Source of the DNA: an uncultured Opitutales bacterium
GTDB lineage: Bacteria > Verrucomicrobiota > Verrucomicrobiia > Opitutales > Intestinicryptomonadaceae
Reading direction: 5' to 3'
DNA length: 27,909 bases
NCBI GenBank assembly: GCA_900545715.1
Contig: URAJ01000029.1
Location: forward strand, 1 to 27,909
This document shows, piece after piece, positions 8,231 through 18,000 of this stretch; within the stretch, counting starts at the first letter, position 1; every line of letters starts with the position of its first letter. The notes beneath the pieces were generated by a model. The model saw nothing but the letters and a program-made list of their open reading frames with translations, had not been told where the DNA came from and searched no databases. The position numbers and the translations under genes were made by a program.

Positions 8231-9826
8231 TTAGCGGCGCATTCTGCGGCGCGCTAAAACTGCGAAAAGGGCGATAGCACCTATCAGGGCTGCGGTTTCA
8301 TGGGGCTCGGGAACCGTAAACGTCGCAACAAGGCTGTTCCCCAAAATAGAGAGGTCGACATTTACGCCGTTGTCCGACAAAATTTGTATATCGTCGAGAT
8401 AATCTCCGAGGTTGGACGATGTTTCCCATGTCATTATCGTGCTTTCGTACGATTCAAGGCCTTCGTCAAAGAGGAATTGCTGCAAATCCGCCGCGCTGAG
8501 ATTGAAAGTCATTTTAAGGTCAGAAGCCCCGTCCGCAACTATGATTGTTCCGGAATTTTCGACACCGTCCACAACTACTGCATTTATAACGTCGCCGCTT
8601 GCGATATTGGGGATAATGTCGAAAATAAATCCTCCGCTGCTCCAATTTACCGACGCGAAAGATATTGTTCCGTATTCGTACTCCGATGATATTCCGGTCG
8701 CGCCGAAAGCGGCTTCCCGGCCGATAAGCGCGAGCGTGCCGCATACGTTGCCTGACGTGTTCATTTCGAGGATTCCGTTTTCCACTGTGACGGAATCGGG
8801 CGTGTGGCGCGTTGAATTTTTAAGGGGATCATCTTTTGCCAAATCCAAATCCTCGGAACCCGCGCCGAACCTCAGGGTCTGCTTCGCGTTGGATTCGTTG
8901 GCATACATTGTAATATTTAGCCTGCTTGCATCAATCATCGATAGCGTTCCCGCCCATTCGTAATTTTGGCTGTTTCTAAACTCCATATTTACGGTAGAGT
9001 TTTCCTTGGACAATTTTAGCGCGCCGTCGCCGCGCAAACCGCCGATTTGAATATTCCCGATGTCTCCGAGACCCGAATCGCCGCTTCCTTTAAGATCCCA
9101 AATAAGGTTATTTTTGCTGCCCCTTACTATCGGCTGTGTGAGGTCGACATATCCGTTGACTGAAAAATTCGTGACTTTCGTAATAAACTCTATGCGCTCC
9201 GTTGGCCAATCTGTGCCCTTATTTACAGAGCGGAACAATAGATTTCCGCCTATATATACTGTGCCATTTGTGTGGTCGGTTGAATGGTGCTTAAATGCAA
9301 ACTTAAAGCCTGCATTATCGGCGTCAGCAATATTATTATTTTCTATTATGAAATCTCCGGTAACGCTGAAATTTGAGTTTGTCAGAACTTTTACGCCGCT
9401 CTCGATTTGGCTCCATTCAGCGGCACTCCTCGCGGAAAAAAGGAAATCGCCCGTAATTGAAGCCGTATTGTTTTCTGTGAGCAAAAACCATGCGCCGCTC
9501 GCGCCTGTTCCGGCATCGCCGACTTTAAATGTCACGTTGTGCGCATTGAAGTTATGGTAGTTTGTATTGGCTGTGTACCCGTCGGCATCGGCTGAAATAA
9601 ACACGTTTGTATTGTGCCCCGGAATTTCCGATGCGGCTTCCCCGTTCGGACTGCCGACAGCGTAGTTTTCGGCTAAATTAAGCGTCGCGTTCCCTCCGGT
9701 TGTTGGAATAAAATAATAATCCGTGTATGTTTGGGAATAAGAGTAAGATGATATTAGCAAAAAGGCTATACTTGAAAACGCCTTTGAGAAACTTGAATAT
9801 CTTTGGATATTGTTAAAATTGTTCAT
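8231..9826 (-). CDS. PEP-CTERM sorting-domain surface protein
   Basis: A 531-residue exported protein. An N-terminal signal (AFSSIAFLLISSYSYSQT) leads to a long Asn-, Thr-, Ser- and Gly-rich region with short beta-strand patterns (NATLNLAENYAVGS, SITGDFLFSARS, NFSVTGDFIIEN), suggesting a repetitive beta-solenoid. It ends in a PEP-CTERM tail: VPEPHETAALIGAIALFAVL followed by ARRRMRR. Such tails are recognised by an exosortase and direct the protein to the cell surface; no exosortase is in this window. I chose the ATG at 9826 over the one at 9862 because AAAAAAGG lies seven bases before it, and because the earlier ATG overlaps a candidate -10 box. The DNA is more AT-rich than its neighbours. 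Specific function is unknown; adhesion or polymer binding is possible. Confidence 0.8.
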   Translation of the reverse strand: MNNFNNIQRYSSFSKAFSSIAFLLISSYSYSQTYTDYYFIPTTGGNATLNLAENYAVGSPNGEAASEIPGHNTNVFISADADGYTANTNYHNFNAHNVTFKVGDAGTGASGAWFLLTENNTASITGDFLFSARSAAEWSQIESGVKVLTNSNFSVTGDFIIENNNIADADNAGFKFAFKHHSTDHTNGTVYIGGNLLFRSVNKGTDWPTERIEFITKVTNFSVNGYVDLTQPIVRGSKNNLIWDLKGSGDSGLGDIGNIQIGGLRGDGALKLSKENSTVNMEFRNSQNYEWAGTLSMIDASRLNITMYANESNAKQTLRFGAGSEDLDLAKDDPLKNSTRHTPDSVTVENGILEMNTSGNVCGTLALIGREAAFGATGISSEYEYGTISFASVNWSSGGFIFDIIPNIASGDVINAVVVDGVENSGTIIVADGASDLKMTFNLSAADLQQFLFDEGLESYESTIMTWETSSNLGDYLDDIQILSDNGVNVDLSILGNSLVATFTVPEPHETAALIGAIALFAVLARRRMRR

Positions 9827-9857
9827 TATATTGCCTTTTTTAGGTTTTATGTAATTT

Positions 9858-9885
9858 TTCATAGGGTATGTTTTTACATAGTCAA
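9858..9885 (-). promoter_or_regulatory. Candidate promoter of the PEP-CTERM gene
   Basis: On the minus strand TTGACT (9885-9880), a 16-base gap and TATGAA (9863-9858) form a fair sigma-70-type promoter. The -10 box includes the ATG at 9862, which argues that this ATG is not the start codon. The resulting leader of about 25 bases would carry the AAGG ribosome binding site before the ATG at 9826. Confidence 0.4.
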
Positions 9886-10246
9886 TTCAAAACAATTACA
9901 AATATTTCCAAGCAAACACTCTATATTTTTCCAAAAACAATCCTTTTATCAACATTTCTGAAATTTACAAAAAAACGCATATATGTGTACAATAAATAAT
10001 TGCAAAATAAATTCCGCAACGTTAATTAGCATTTATACAATTATAGTCAAAACCAAGATTCTACAAATTTTGAATTTATCAGTTTATTTTTCTTACTAAA
10101 TTACAGAAAAAAAGAGCCATTCCCAAATAAATATTGCGTCAATTTTGTGCTATTTCAAAAAAAATTAAGCAAAGAGCTTATAAAGGCAAAACTCGCCCTG
10201 CGCTATTTGTGAAGACACCTCAGCTTTTCCGCACAATCGATTTGGA
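9886..10246. other. AT-rich intergenic region
   Basis: About 360 bases, very rich in A and T, with no supported ORF. Near 10157-10180 it contains a weak terminator candidate for the symporter-like gene. The remainder probably belongs to the upstream control region of the PEP-CTERM gene. Nothing else is recognised. Confidence 0.5.
10157..10180 (-). terminator. Weak candidate terminator of the symporter-like gene
   Basis: On the minus strand TAAGC, a five-base loop and GCTTA are followed by AA-free then T-rich sequence containing a run of eight T (the A run at 10157-10164). The stem is only five base pairs, but the T run is long. It lies about 70 bases past the stop at 10247. Confidence 0.4.
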
Positions 10247-11251
10247 TTAAGAGGCAGATTCTTTATCGCTCTCCGCCCATTTTTTTGCTATGATTGATAC
10301 AATTATGAGCTGGTATGCGTGGTAAAGCATTGTAGGCAAAAGCACCACTCCGATTATCGCCGGGTTTGAGAACAAAACCTTGCTCATTACGGATCCGTGT
10401 ACGAGAGACTTCTTGGAGCCGCAAAATAGAGCCGTTATAGTGTCTTCGCGGTTGAATTTCATCGCGCGGCAAAAACACCAAATAATGCCGTACGCCGTAA
10501 AAAACAAGGCTATCATGGCAACTGACAGCTCAATAATTTCCGCGACGCTAAACCCCTTAAACATCTCTTTGTAAAAGGAGTCGCAAAATGACGTGTACAC
10601 AATCAGAAGTATTACGCTTTCATCGAACTTTCTGAGAATTTTTTTGTATTTTTCCGCGAACCACCCGAATTTTGGATTGAGCAATCCCCCAGCAACCACC
10701 GGCAGTATCACTTGCAATACAAGCTTAAAAATAACGTCTCCGAGATTGTGCGCCCCGTCTATGTTGTCGAGGAAAAGCCCCATCCAGAGCGGAGTTATGA
10801 AAACACCAAGGAGGCTCGATACGCTCGCGTTAAAAATCGCCGCCGGCATATTTCCGCGCGCTATCGACACCATAACCACCGACGACGACACCGTGGACGG
10901 TAGCGTTGCGAGGAAAAATGCGCCAATCCACAAGTAATATCTGTTGCCCTCCGAATTGAAAGCCCCTCCCGCCCACATCGCCGCAAGCATTATCAGCGGA
11001 AACAGCACGAAGGTTGACATGTGCACGAGAATATGCAGGCGCACATTCACAAGCCCCGCCTTAAGCTTGTCGCGGTTTAGTCGCATTCCGTAAAAAAAGA
11101 ATATGAACGATACTCCCCAGTTCGCAATTTCGCCGAGCGACACCCCGCCCTCGCGCTCAATTCCTATCGGCGGATAAATATACGCCAACAGTATCGAGCC
11201 AAAAAGCATTATTATAAAGGGTTCAAGCCCTATTTTCTTCAAAAAGTTCAT
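10247..11251 (-). CDS. Bile acid:sodium symporter-like membrane transporter (YfeH/SBF-like)
   Basis: A 334-residue, roughly ten-helix inner-membrane protein of the SBF-like group (YfeH type, within the bile acid/sodium symporter superfamily). Visible features are alternating hydrophobic helices, the segment WGVSFIFFFYGMRLNRDKL after the first helices, LATLPSTVSSSVVMVSIARG in the middle, ALFCGSKKSLVHGSVMSKVL toward the end and a short charged C-terminus. The SKKSLVHG type segment and the serine-rich LPSTVSSSV are characteristic of the family. The true substrate of YfeH-type carriers is not established; an organic anion is plausible. The ATG at 11251 gives the usual family length. An in-frame GTG at 11290 adds 13 residues that do not look like family sequence. 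It follows the EF-hand gene by 124 bases in the same orientation. Confidence 0.85.
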   Translation of the reverse strand: MNFLKKIGLEPFIIMLFGSILLAYIYPPIGIEREGGVSLGEIANWGVSFIFFFYGMRLNRDKLKAGLVNVRLHILVHMSTFVLFPLIMLAAMWAGGAFNSEGNRYYLWIGAFFLATLPSTVSSSVVMVSIARGNMPAAIFNASVSSLLGVFITPLWMGLFLDNIDGAHNLGDVIFKLVLQVILPVVAGGLLNPKFGWFAEKYKKILRKFDESVILLIVYTSFCDSFYKEMFKGFSVAEIIELSVAMIALFFTAYGIIWCFCRAMKFNREDTITALFCGSKKSLVHGSVMSKVLFSNPAIIGVVLLPTMLYHAYQLIIVSIIAKKWAESDKESAS

Positions 11252-11375
11252 ATGCAAAAAACTTTTAGGCAGAAACCGCTGCCTATGCACTCACTTTGGG
11301 GTTATTTTTACAGGCGCAATATTTGCCGAATTTTACAATACAAACGCAAGCATTTTTCCACTCTTGACCGAGGTA

Positions 11376-13580
11376 TTAAGGCTTTTTTGAAGGGGCGGCC
11401 GCCGTTGCGGCTGCCGCATTCTGTTTGGCGGATGCGGCGGGGAGCGCTGTTGCCGCGCCCTCCGCGCCTGACGCGCTTTTGACGGCCTCGTATTTTTTGT
11501 ACGCAAGCGCCGCCGCCACTGAAAGAATCGCCAAAATAATGGCCGCAAACAATATCTTTAAATCGCGCGATTTCCTCAGGCTCCTGCGCACGGTAAGCGG
11601 TACGCTCGCAACCTTTGTAAGCTTTCCACCAAACAACACGCTGATTGCCGCCTTGCCGTTTACCGCCCAGCCGTTTGCGTCCAATAGCGGCGCCAAAGAT
11701 CTTATCCTCAATTTTAACGCCGCCACAATCATCGACGGAAGCGATATTGCCATAACCACCCCCACGACTCCCAACGGTATCCAATAGCCAAGATGCAAAA
11801 ATGAGTCCAAAATAATTCCGAAGGCCGTGGTGATGCCGCCTACTGCAACGCCGAGAGCCGCCACTGTGCCGACGTCGATTTTCTTGATTTCCACTTTCGT
11901 GGAGGCTTTTGGCGGCAACACACTTTCTGTGAGATTTTCAACCACCTTTGTGTCGGCCGTTGACGTGTATTTTGCGACCTGTTCGCTAAACCACTTTATG
12001 GCGCGCTTGTATGGCGACCAGAACGCCTGCATGAGCCCAACCGGATTGTGTATTATTTTGACGACCGACGCGTCCCAATCGCGGCCCGCCCTATCGTAGA
12101 ATACGCCGTTGCGCCCCACTACGAGGTTGTCGGAATCGCCCGCAGTGACGACCGCCACTATATTTATATCCGCCTCACCCATTCTGCGGCATGTGCAATA
12201 TATGAGATACCCGTAGCTTGCCGCCGCCAAAGACGCGTGTTTTGATACGTCGTCCACCCTTATGCACAACCCGCAGTCGCGGCTGTCGATAAACAGCCTC
12301 CCATACTGGAATATAGCGGGGGCGTCGGAATAAAATTCCTCAAAGTTTACAAAATTGCGCAGTAGTTCGAGCAGATTTTTATTGTACCTTACAAGCTTTT
12401 CCAATTCGTCCACATTATCGACATGCTCGCGGATTGAGACGTCCTTCTCCACAAGCTCCAAAAGCTTTTCGCGCGAGCCTTCCGGAACGCTCCTGAGAAC
12501 GCCTTCGTCGATTTCCGATACGTTGGTTTTCGGGCGCGCCGCGAACCAGTTTGCGCGCGGCTCAAAAACTTTTTTTATCTCGGCCCAGCCCTTTGAATCG
12601 AGCGATTCTTTGGTTTTTAAAATTGGCTTCACGCAAAGTTCAAGGAATTCGAGAAGCTCGCTCTCATATGCGGGATTTACCCCGCAATGGAAATCCAACG
12701 CGCCCCCGCCAATCTTTGCAAGAGGCAGGGCTTTTAGGCTTTCGCGCACCTGCGAGTTGTCGCCGTATTTGGCGAATATAGATTCTATCTGCGATATTTG
12801 CGCATTCACTGCGGCTTCCGCCTCGGGTCCAAACGACGCCACGGCAGTCCGCGTAAAATAATCGTCTATTTTTTCGGCGAGAGCCGCATACGCCGCGTAC
12901 GCCTTAGGAGTTTCATCTCCGAACGGAAGAACGGACCCGTCAGTGCGCGGAATATCGAGCCATTTTAGAAATTCCGCCCGCTGGGAAAAGAAGTCCTCTA
13001 TCGTCTGGGCGTCTGCGCCTTCGAGCCCTGAGCGGTCGATTTTCGCCCCGCAAGTTTTTATCGCGAGCTTCAAAACATCAATCAGCCCGGAATCCCCTTC
13101 GCACGATAGCTCGGTTATTATGCCGTCGGCGTTGAAGGGCGTCTTTGCAAAAATCTTGGACTTATCGTCGAAGTCCGACACCGCAATGGAATCCGCGCCC
13201 GCCTTTCCGATATTTTTTAGCACCTCCGCCGCGCACCCGAGCAGCCTTTTACCGGAAACGGAGGTTTCGTCTATATCCGAAAGTTTCAAGCTGTCGGCGC
13301 CTTCGGTGAGAGTGTCCGGATTTTTCAGGGCGGCGCACGCGAACTCGCACGCGGCGACTACATCGTCGCGCCTTATTCTGCCGTCTTTGTCGGCGTCCAT
13401 AAAATCGAGCGTCTTTTCGTCGAAATACAGCCCGCGCGTAGGGCAGCTCAGGGCGGCCCAAAGCTTCATGTCGAGCTCCCCGACGGCAGCTATGTCGCTT
13501 CCCCTTTCAATCAGCGGCTGGTATGCACCCCCCGCCTTGAAAAATCTCCAATTATATCCCTTTGTTTTTTTAAGACGCAT
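11376..13580 (-). CDS. EF-hand-containing membrane protein of unknown function
   Basis: A 734-residue protein. Near the N-terminus, YNWRFFKAGGAYQPLI, LDMKLWAALSCPTRG and an EF-hand-like loop DADKDGRIRRDD (residues 62-73) stand out. Positions 1, 3 and 5 of the loop are Asp, but position 12 is Asp and not the usual Glu. A long soluble helical region follows. Residues about 560-620 hold two hydrophobic segments (AALGVAVGGITTAFGIILD and WIPLGVVGVVMAISLPSMIV). A last membrane segment (ILFAAIILAILSVAAALAY) precedes an Ala/Ser/Lys-rich tail. From memory, similar proteins with this N-terminus occur in Bacteroidota; their function is not known to me. I prefer the ATG at 13580; an in-frame GTG at 13619, seven bases after the upstream stop, would add 13 residues. 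It may be cotranscribed with the GH28-like gene. Confidence 0.75.
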   Translation of the reverse strand: MRLKKTKGYNWRFFKAGGAYQPLIERGSDIAAVGELDMKLWAALSCPTRGLYFDEKTLDFMDADKDGRIRRDDVVAACEFACAALKNPDTLTEGADSLKLSDIDETSVSGKRLLGCAAEVLKNIGKAGADSIAVSDFDDKSKIFAKTPFNADGIITELSCEGDSGLIDVLKLAIKTCGAKIDRSGLEGADAQTIEDFFSQRAEFLKWLDIPRTDGSVLPFGDETPKAYAAYAALAEKIDDYFTRTAVASFGPEAEAAVNAQISQIESIFAKYGDNSQVRESLKALPLAKIGGGALDFHCGVNPAYESELLEFLELCVKPILKTKESLDSKGWAEIKKVFEPRANWFAARPKTNVSEIDEGVLRSVPEGSREKLLELVEKDVSIREHVDNVDELEKLVRYNKNLLELLRNFVNFEEFYSDAPAIFQYGRLFIDSRDCGLCIRVDDVSKHASLAAASYGYLIYCTCRRMGEADINIVAVVTAGDSDNLVVGRNGVFYDRAGRDWDASVVKIIHNPVGLMQAFWSPYKRAIKWFSEQVAKYTSTADTKVVENLTESVLPPKASTKVEIKKIDVGTVAALGVAVGGITTAFGIILDSFLHLGYWIPLGVVGVVMAISLPSMIVAALKLRIRSLAPLLDANGWAVNGKAAISVLFGGKLTKVASVPLTVRRSLRKSRDLKILFAAIILAILSVAAALAYKKYEAVKSASGAEGAATALPAASAKQNAAAATAAAPSKKP

Positions 13581-13626
13581 ATTTTTTATTTGAATTTTAG
13601 CGGCGTCGCGGATTTTCACAACGCGC

Positions 13627-15021
13627 CTAATCTTCGACAGTCACTCCGCGCACAAAGTTCGACTGCGGAATGTCCTCAAATTTTAGAGGTTTGGAATTTA
13701 TCGTAAAATTTTTAAATACTATGTTTTCTACAACGCTGTTTTCGTCAAAGCCTCCAAGCTTTATTTTTAATGGTTTTGAAGACTCCGCCCTTATGTTTTC
13801 AAACCTGACTCCCGACACGCTCCCGCGCTTCTTGTCTTTCGAATATTTGGAGTTTAAAACGAGTATGTTTACGATATGCCCCTCGGCCTCCTCAACGCGA
13901 ATGTCTTTGTAAAGGACGTTTGATACTTTCGCGCGGTCGCCGTTATGTATAGTTAGGACTCCCTCGTTCCCCCATGTGCCGAGAACGTTTATTACGTCTA
14001 TATTTTCGTACACGATGTTTTTTATTTCGTCGCCGCGCGTCTCGAATCCTATTTCAAGCGCGTTGCCCCAGATGTCGTTCCATAAAACGCAATTTTTTAT
14101 GGATACGTTATCCACTGAATTGTCCGCGCGCTTTTCAAAATACGCAACCCCTCCGTATGTCACGCCCGCCTTTATTGCGATGCAGTCGTCTTTTGTCCTA
14201 AAAAAGGAGTTTTCCACCGATACGTTTTTGCAGGAAACAATGTCCATTCCGTCGTCGCACGAATTTTGGCTGACCACTTTTACATTGTCCACCTTTACGC
14301 CCTCGCACGCGAACAGCGCAAAAGTCCAGTTGGGCGATTGAACGACCGATATTCCAGACAAATCGAGCCCGCGCGTCTTATTGAAAAAAAGCTCCCTTCC
14401 CGACGGCGCGCCTTTGTTTTCGACAGCGACCGGAATTTTCTCTCCTGATATTATCCCGTTTCCGGAAATAGATATGTTGCGGGTTTGCTCCAAGCTTTTG
14501 ATGTCGCCCGCCTGGAAAGTTCCATAGACAATCGCGCCGCCCTCGACAACAACGGACGTGTCGGAACCTATCTTTTTCATGAGCCCCACATCGTAAATTT
14601 CCCCCGCTTTAAAAACCATCTGCGATTTCTTTTTATCCGGATTTTTCGCCGGGGGATTTGCGAATATGAAAAGCGGGTGCTTGCGCCCGTTTATTTCAAG
14701 GCTTATATTGCATGGCCCGCCGAGTGAAAGCTCGACAGTTCTGCGCCCAGTCTTTTTCGCTTCGATTTTTTTAGAAAGCGGCCGCACTACGGCTTCTTTG
14801 ACGTCCTCAAAATAATCAACTCGCAATGTCGCCTTTCCCAAAATGTCAAATGGGGCTATATCGCCCGCGGGAGTCGGATAGACAAGGCAGTCTTTGCCGT
14901 CCACCGAGAGAGTGAACTTTTCAGAGCGCGGAGCCTTTTGCGAATATTGGTAAACCCGCGACTGTCCGAACAGCGCAAAGCCCAAGCACACAACCGCAAT
15001 AATTGCGAGAAGCTTTTTCAT
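13627..15021 (-). CDS. Secreted GH28-like parallel beta-helix protein
   Basis: A 464-residue exported protein (signal MKKLLAIIAVVCLGFALFGQ) with a small N-terminal beta-rich domain (about 30-120) and a right-handed parallel beta-helix (about 155-440). SCDDGMDIVSCKNVSVENSF (254-273) and DDCIAIKAG (278-286) match the polygalacturonase (GH28) signature around the catalytic aspartates, with D278/D279 as the DD pair. The usual GHG histidine motif is not present: the matching position reads WGNALEIG (318-325). No RIK motif is seen. It may be a divergent GH28, a relative acting on another polysaccharide (dextranase-type GH49 has a similar fold), or a binding protein. It starts 47 bases after the dnaE stop in the same orientation, with no terminator between, and ends close to the EF-hand gene. 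Confidence 0.75.
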   Translation of the reverse strand: MKKLLAIIAVVCLGFALFGQSRVYQYSQKAPRSEKFTLSVDGKDCLVYPTPAGDIAPFDILGKATLRVDYFEDVKEAVVRPLSKKIEAKKTGRRTVELSLGGPCNISLEINGRKHPLFIFANPPAKNPDKKKSQMVFKAGEIYDVGLMKKIGSDTSVVVEGGAIVYGTFQAGDIKSLEQTRNISISGNGIISGEKIPVAVENKGAPSGRELFFNKTRGLDLSGISVVQSPNWTFALFACEGVKVDNVKVVSQNSCDDGMDIVSCKNVSVENSFFRTKDDCIAIKAGVTYGGVAYFEKRADNSVDNVSIKNCVLWNDIWGNALEIGFETRGDEIKNIVYENIDVINVLGTWGNEGVLTIHNGDRAKVSNVLYKDIRVEEAEGHIVNILVLNSKYSKDKKRGSVSGVRFENIRAESSKPLKIKLGGFDENSVVENIVFKNFTINSKPLKFEDIPQSNFVRGVTVED

Positions 15022-15068
15022 TTCTAATACTTACAATATTTGCGGCTGGAAATCAACAAGCATTTACA

Positions 15069-18000
15069 TCAGTTCCCGCGCTTCTCCCCATAGCGTTTTT
15101 GCTCAGGCGGCGGAATCGGCCGCGCCGACGGCTTAAATGCCAAGACGGCGGGCTCGCCCATGAGCTTTCTGAAAACCGCCGGAGAATACGCCGTCTGCGC
15201 GATTCCTGAATCCGACATCTCCACAAATTCGTCGTCGCCCACTCGGACGCGTATTTTGTGCCTTACTTGCGAGCCCTGAGCGTCGCGGTGCACATAGTTT
15301 GATAGGAGCTTTATAAATCTGTCGGCGCGCGCGTATGGGTCGATTAGCCATTCGACATAGCGGCAATGCCCTGCGATGGCCTCCTCCATATGCTCTATCG
15401 AAACGCATGTGAAGCGTATTTCGCCCCCGTTGTCCGCGCGGCAGTCGCCCACTACGCATACACAGTCGCCCTCCCTAAATTTGTCCGCGTAAGTTTCGTA
15501 AGCGGTTGGGAAAACGTTTATCTGCCAGACTTTCGACGACGACCTCCCCGACAGTGTAAAATAGCACCACGGTTTGTTGTCTTTTTTAGTGAGCCTTTTT
15601 ACGATGTTTGACACAACCCCGCACGCCCTAAACGGAAGCTTCTTTACGCGCCTGACGGCGTCAGCATTAGGAAGCTCGTCGAGGGCGTCGTCGAAGCCGG
15701 CGTACTCCGCCATGGGATGTCCCGACACATAGAAGCTCAACAGCTCCTTTTCGTGGCGCAACTTCTCGCCGACAGACATCGTCGCTTTTGTTGTGTCGAT
15801 TATATTCCCGCCGGAACCGCTATCGTTTTGAGAAGTACCCATGTCGAGCAGGTCGAACATATTGGTCTGCCCTGCGAGCATGTCTTTCTCCATTTCCTGA
15901 GCGTGGTTTAGGATTGCGTCGAGAGAGCCCAAAAGATGGCCGCGGTCGATTCCGAAAGAGTCGAACCCGCCCGCGAGTATCAAGTTCTCGACTACGCGCC
16001 TATTTATGTTTTTCATTCCAACGCGCTTCAAGAAGTCGAAGATGTCCGAGAAGTTCCCGTTTTTATCGCGCTCTGCGACTATCGCGTTTGCGGCGGCATC
16101 GCCGATGCCCTTGATGGCCGCAAGGCCGAAGCGTATCGAGCCCGCGCTCCGCTCAAAAGGCGTATCGGAATCGGCCGACGGGCTCCAACTCGGATCGATT
16201 ATTGGGGTAAACATCTGGCGTGAGACATTTACGTCGGGGCCGAGAACTTTTATGTTTATGCCTTCGCACGCCTCGACGAATTTGGAGATTTTATCCATAT
16301 TGCCGAGCTCGCTGGAAAGCAGAGCCGCCATAAACTCGACGGGATAATTCGCCTTCAAATACGCCGTGCGGTAGCTTAGCATTGCATATGCGGCGGAGTG
16401 CGACTTGTTGAACCCGTACTGCGCGAATTTTTCGAGAACTGCGAATATCGACTCGGCCTCGGGGGCGTCGATATTGTTAAACTCCTTCGCCTTTCTTACG
16501 AACACCGCCTTTTGCTTCGCCATTACCTCCGGCTTTTTCTTGCCCATTGCGCGGCGCAAAATATCCGCCTCGCCGAGAGTGTAGCCAGCGATTATGCGGG
16601 CGGCCATCATGACCTGCTCCTGGTACACAAGCACCCCGTACGTCTCCTGCACCAAGTCTTTGAGAAGCGGATGCGGAACGTGCATTTTTGACGGATCCTT
16701 TTTAGCCTCTATAAACTGGTCTATAAACTGCATGGGACCCGGGCGGTATAGCGCGATAAGGGCGATGATTTCCTCAAACGAACTAAGCCCTATGCGGCGG
16801 CAGAGGTTTTGCATGCCTTCGCTTTCAAGCTGAAAAACGCCCACCGTGACGCCGCTATTTAGGAGTTTGAAAGTTGGCGGGTCTTCGAGAGCGATTTCTT
16901 CAATGTCAAAATTGCTGTGCCTCGTCCGGCGGACGTTGTCTTGTGCGTCGGAAATTATGGTGAGGGTTTTCAGTCCGAGAAAGTCGGCTTTAAGCAGGCC
17001 GAGCTCCTCGACGGGCGTCTTTGCGAACTGCGTCGTGAGAGTGTGCTCTTGAATCATCATCGGGACGATGTTGTCGAGCTTTTGGTCTCCGATAATTATG
17101 CCGCAGGCGTGCTTGCCGAGTTGGCGTATCATTCCCTCGATGACTTCGCCCTCTTCAAATATGTGCTTTACCTCGGGATCGTGCGCGATTTCCTGTCGGA
17201 GCTCGGCGGACATTTCGACCGCCTTTTTAAGAGTCATTTTAAGCTCGTCGGGGACCATTTTTGCGATGGCATTGGCACGGTCGAAGGGAATGCCGTTTAC
17301 GCGCGCCAAGTCGCGCACGACGGCCTTTGCGCCAAGCTTGCCGTACGTCACAATGTTTGCGACCCTATCGACTCCGTACTTGCCGCGGACGTATTCTATG
17401 ACGTCCTGCCTCCTGCGTTCGCAGAAGTCAACGTCAAAGTCCGGCGGTGAGACTCTTTCGAGGGATAGCATTCTCTCAAAAAGCAGGTTGAACCTGATTG
17501 GCTCGATGTCGGTAATTTTAATGAGGTACGCAATCATGCAGCCCGCGCCGCTTCCGCGCCCGGGGCCTACCGGAATGCCGTGCGTGCGCGCCCAGTTTAT
17601 GAAATCGTACACAATTAGGAAGTAGTCCACAAAGCCCGCGCCGACAATAATGGAGAGCTCGTAGTCGAGCTTGTCGCGCAACATCTGCGCCCTGTCGGAC
17701 GGCTCGTTCGGCTTAGGGACGTAAAGCTCGGGGTGGTCGTAATCCACGCCGTAGCGCTTCACCATGCCTTTTTTTGCGAGGTCGAAAAGCAGGAGGCCGT
17801 TTTTCATCAAGGCCTTGCGCTTGTCGTCCGACAATGTAAAGTCGGCGGGTTTGCCGTTTTGCTTCAAGACTTCGTTTTTCTTCGACACGTACAGGTCGAG
17901 AATGCGGTTAAAGTTTGCCTCGTCGCGGTCGTATTTGATTTCGGCGGGCTGCTCGTATTTCGGATAGTGGTTTTCGCCGATGGGAATTTTTATGTCGATT

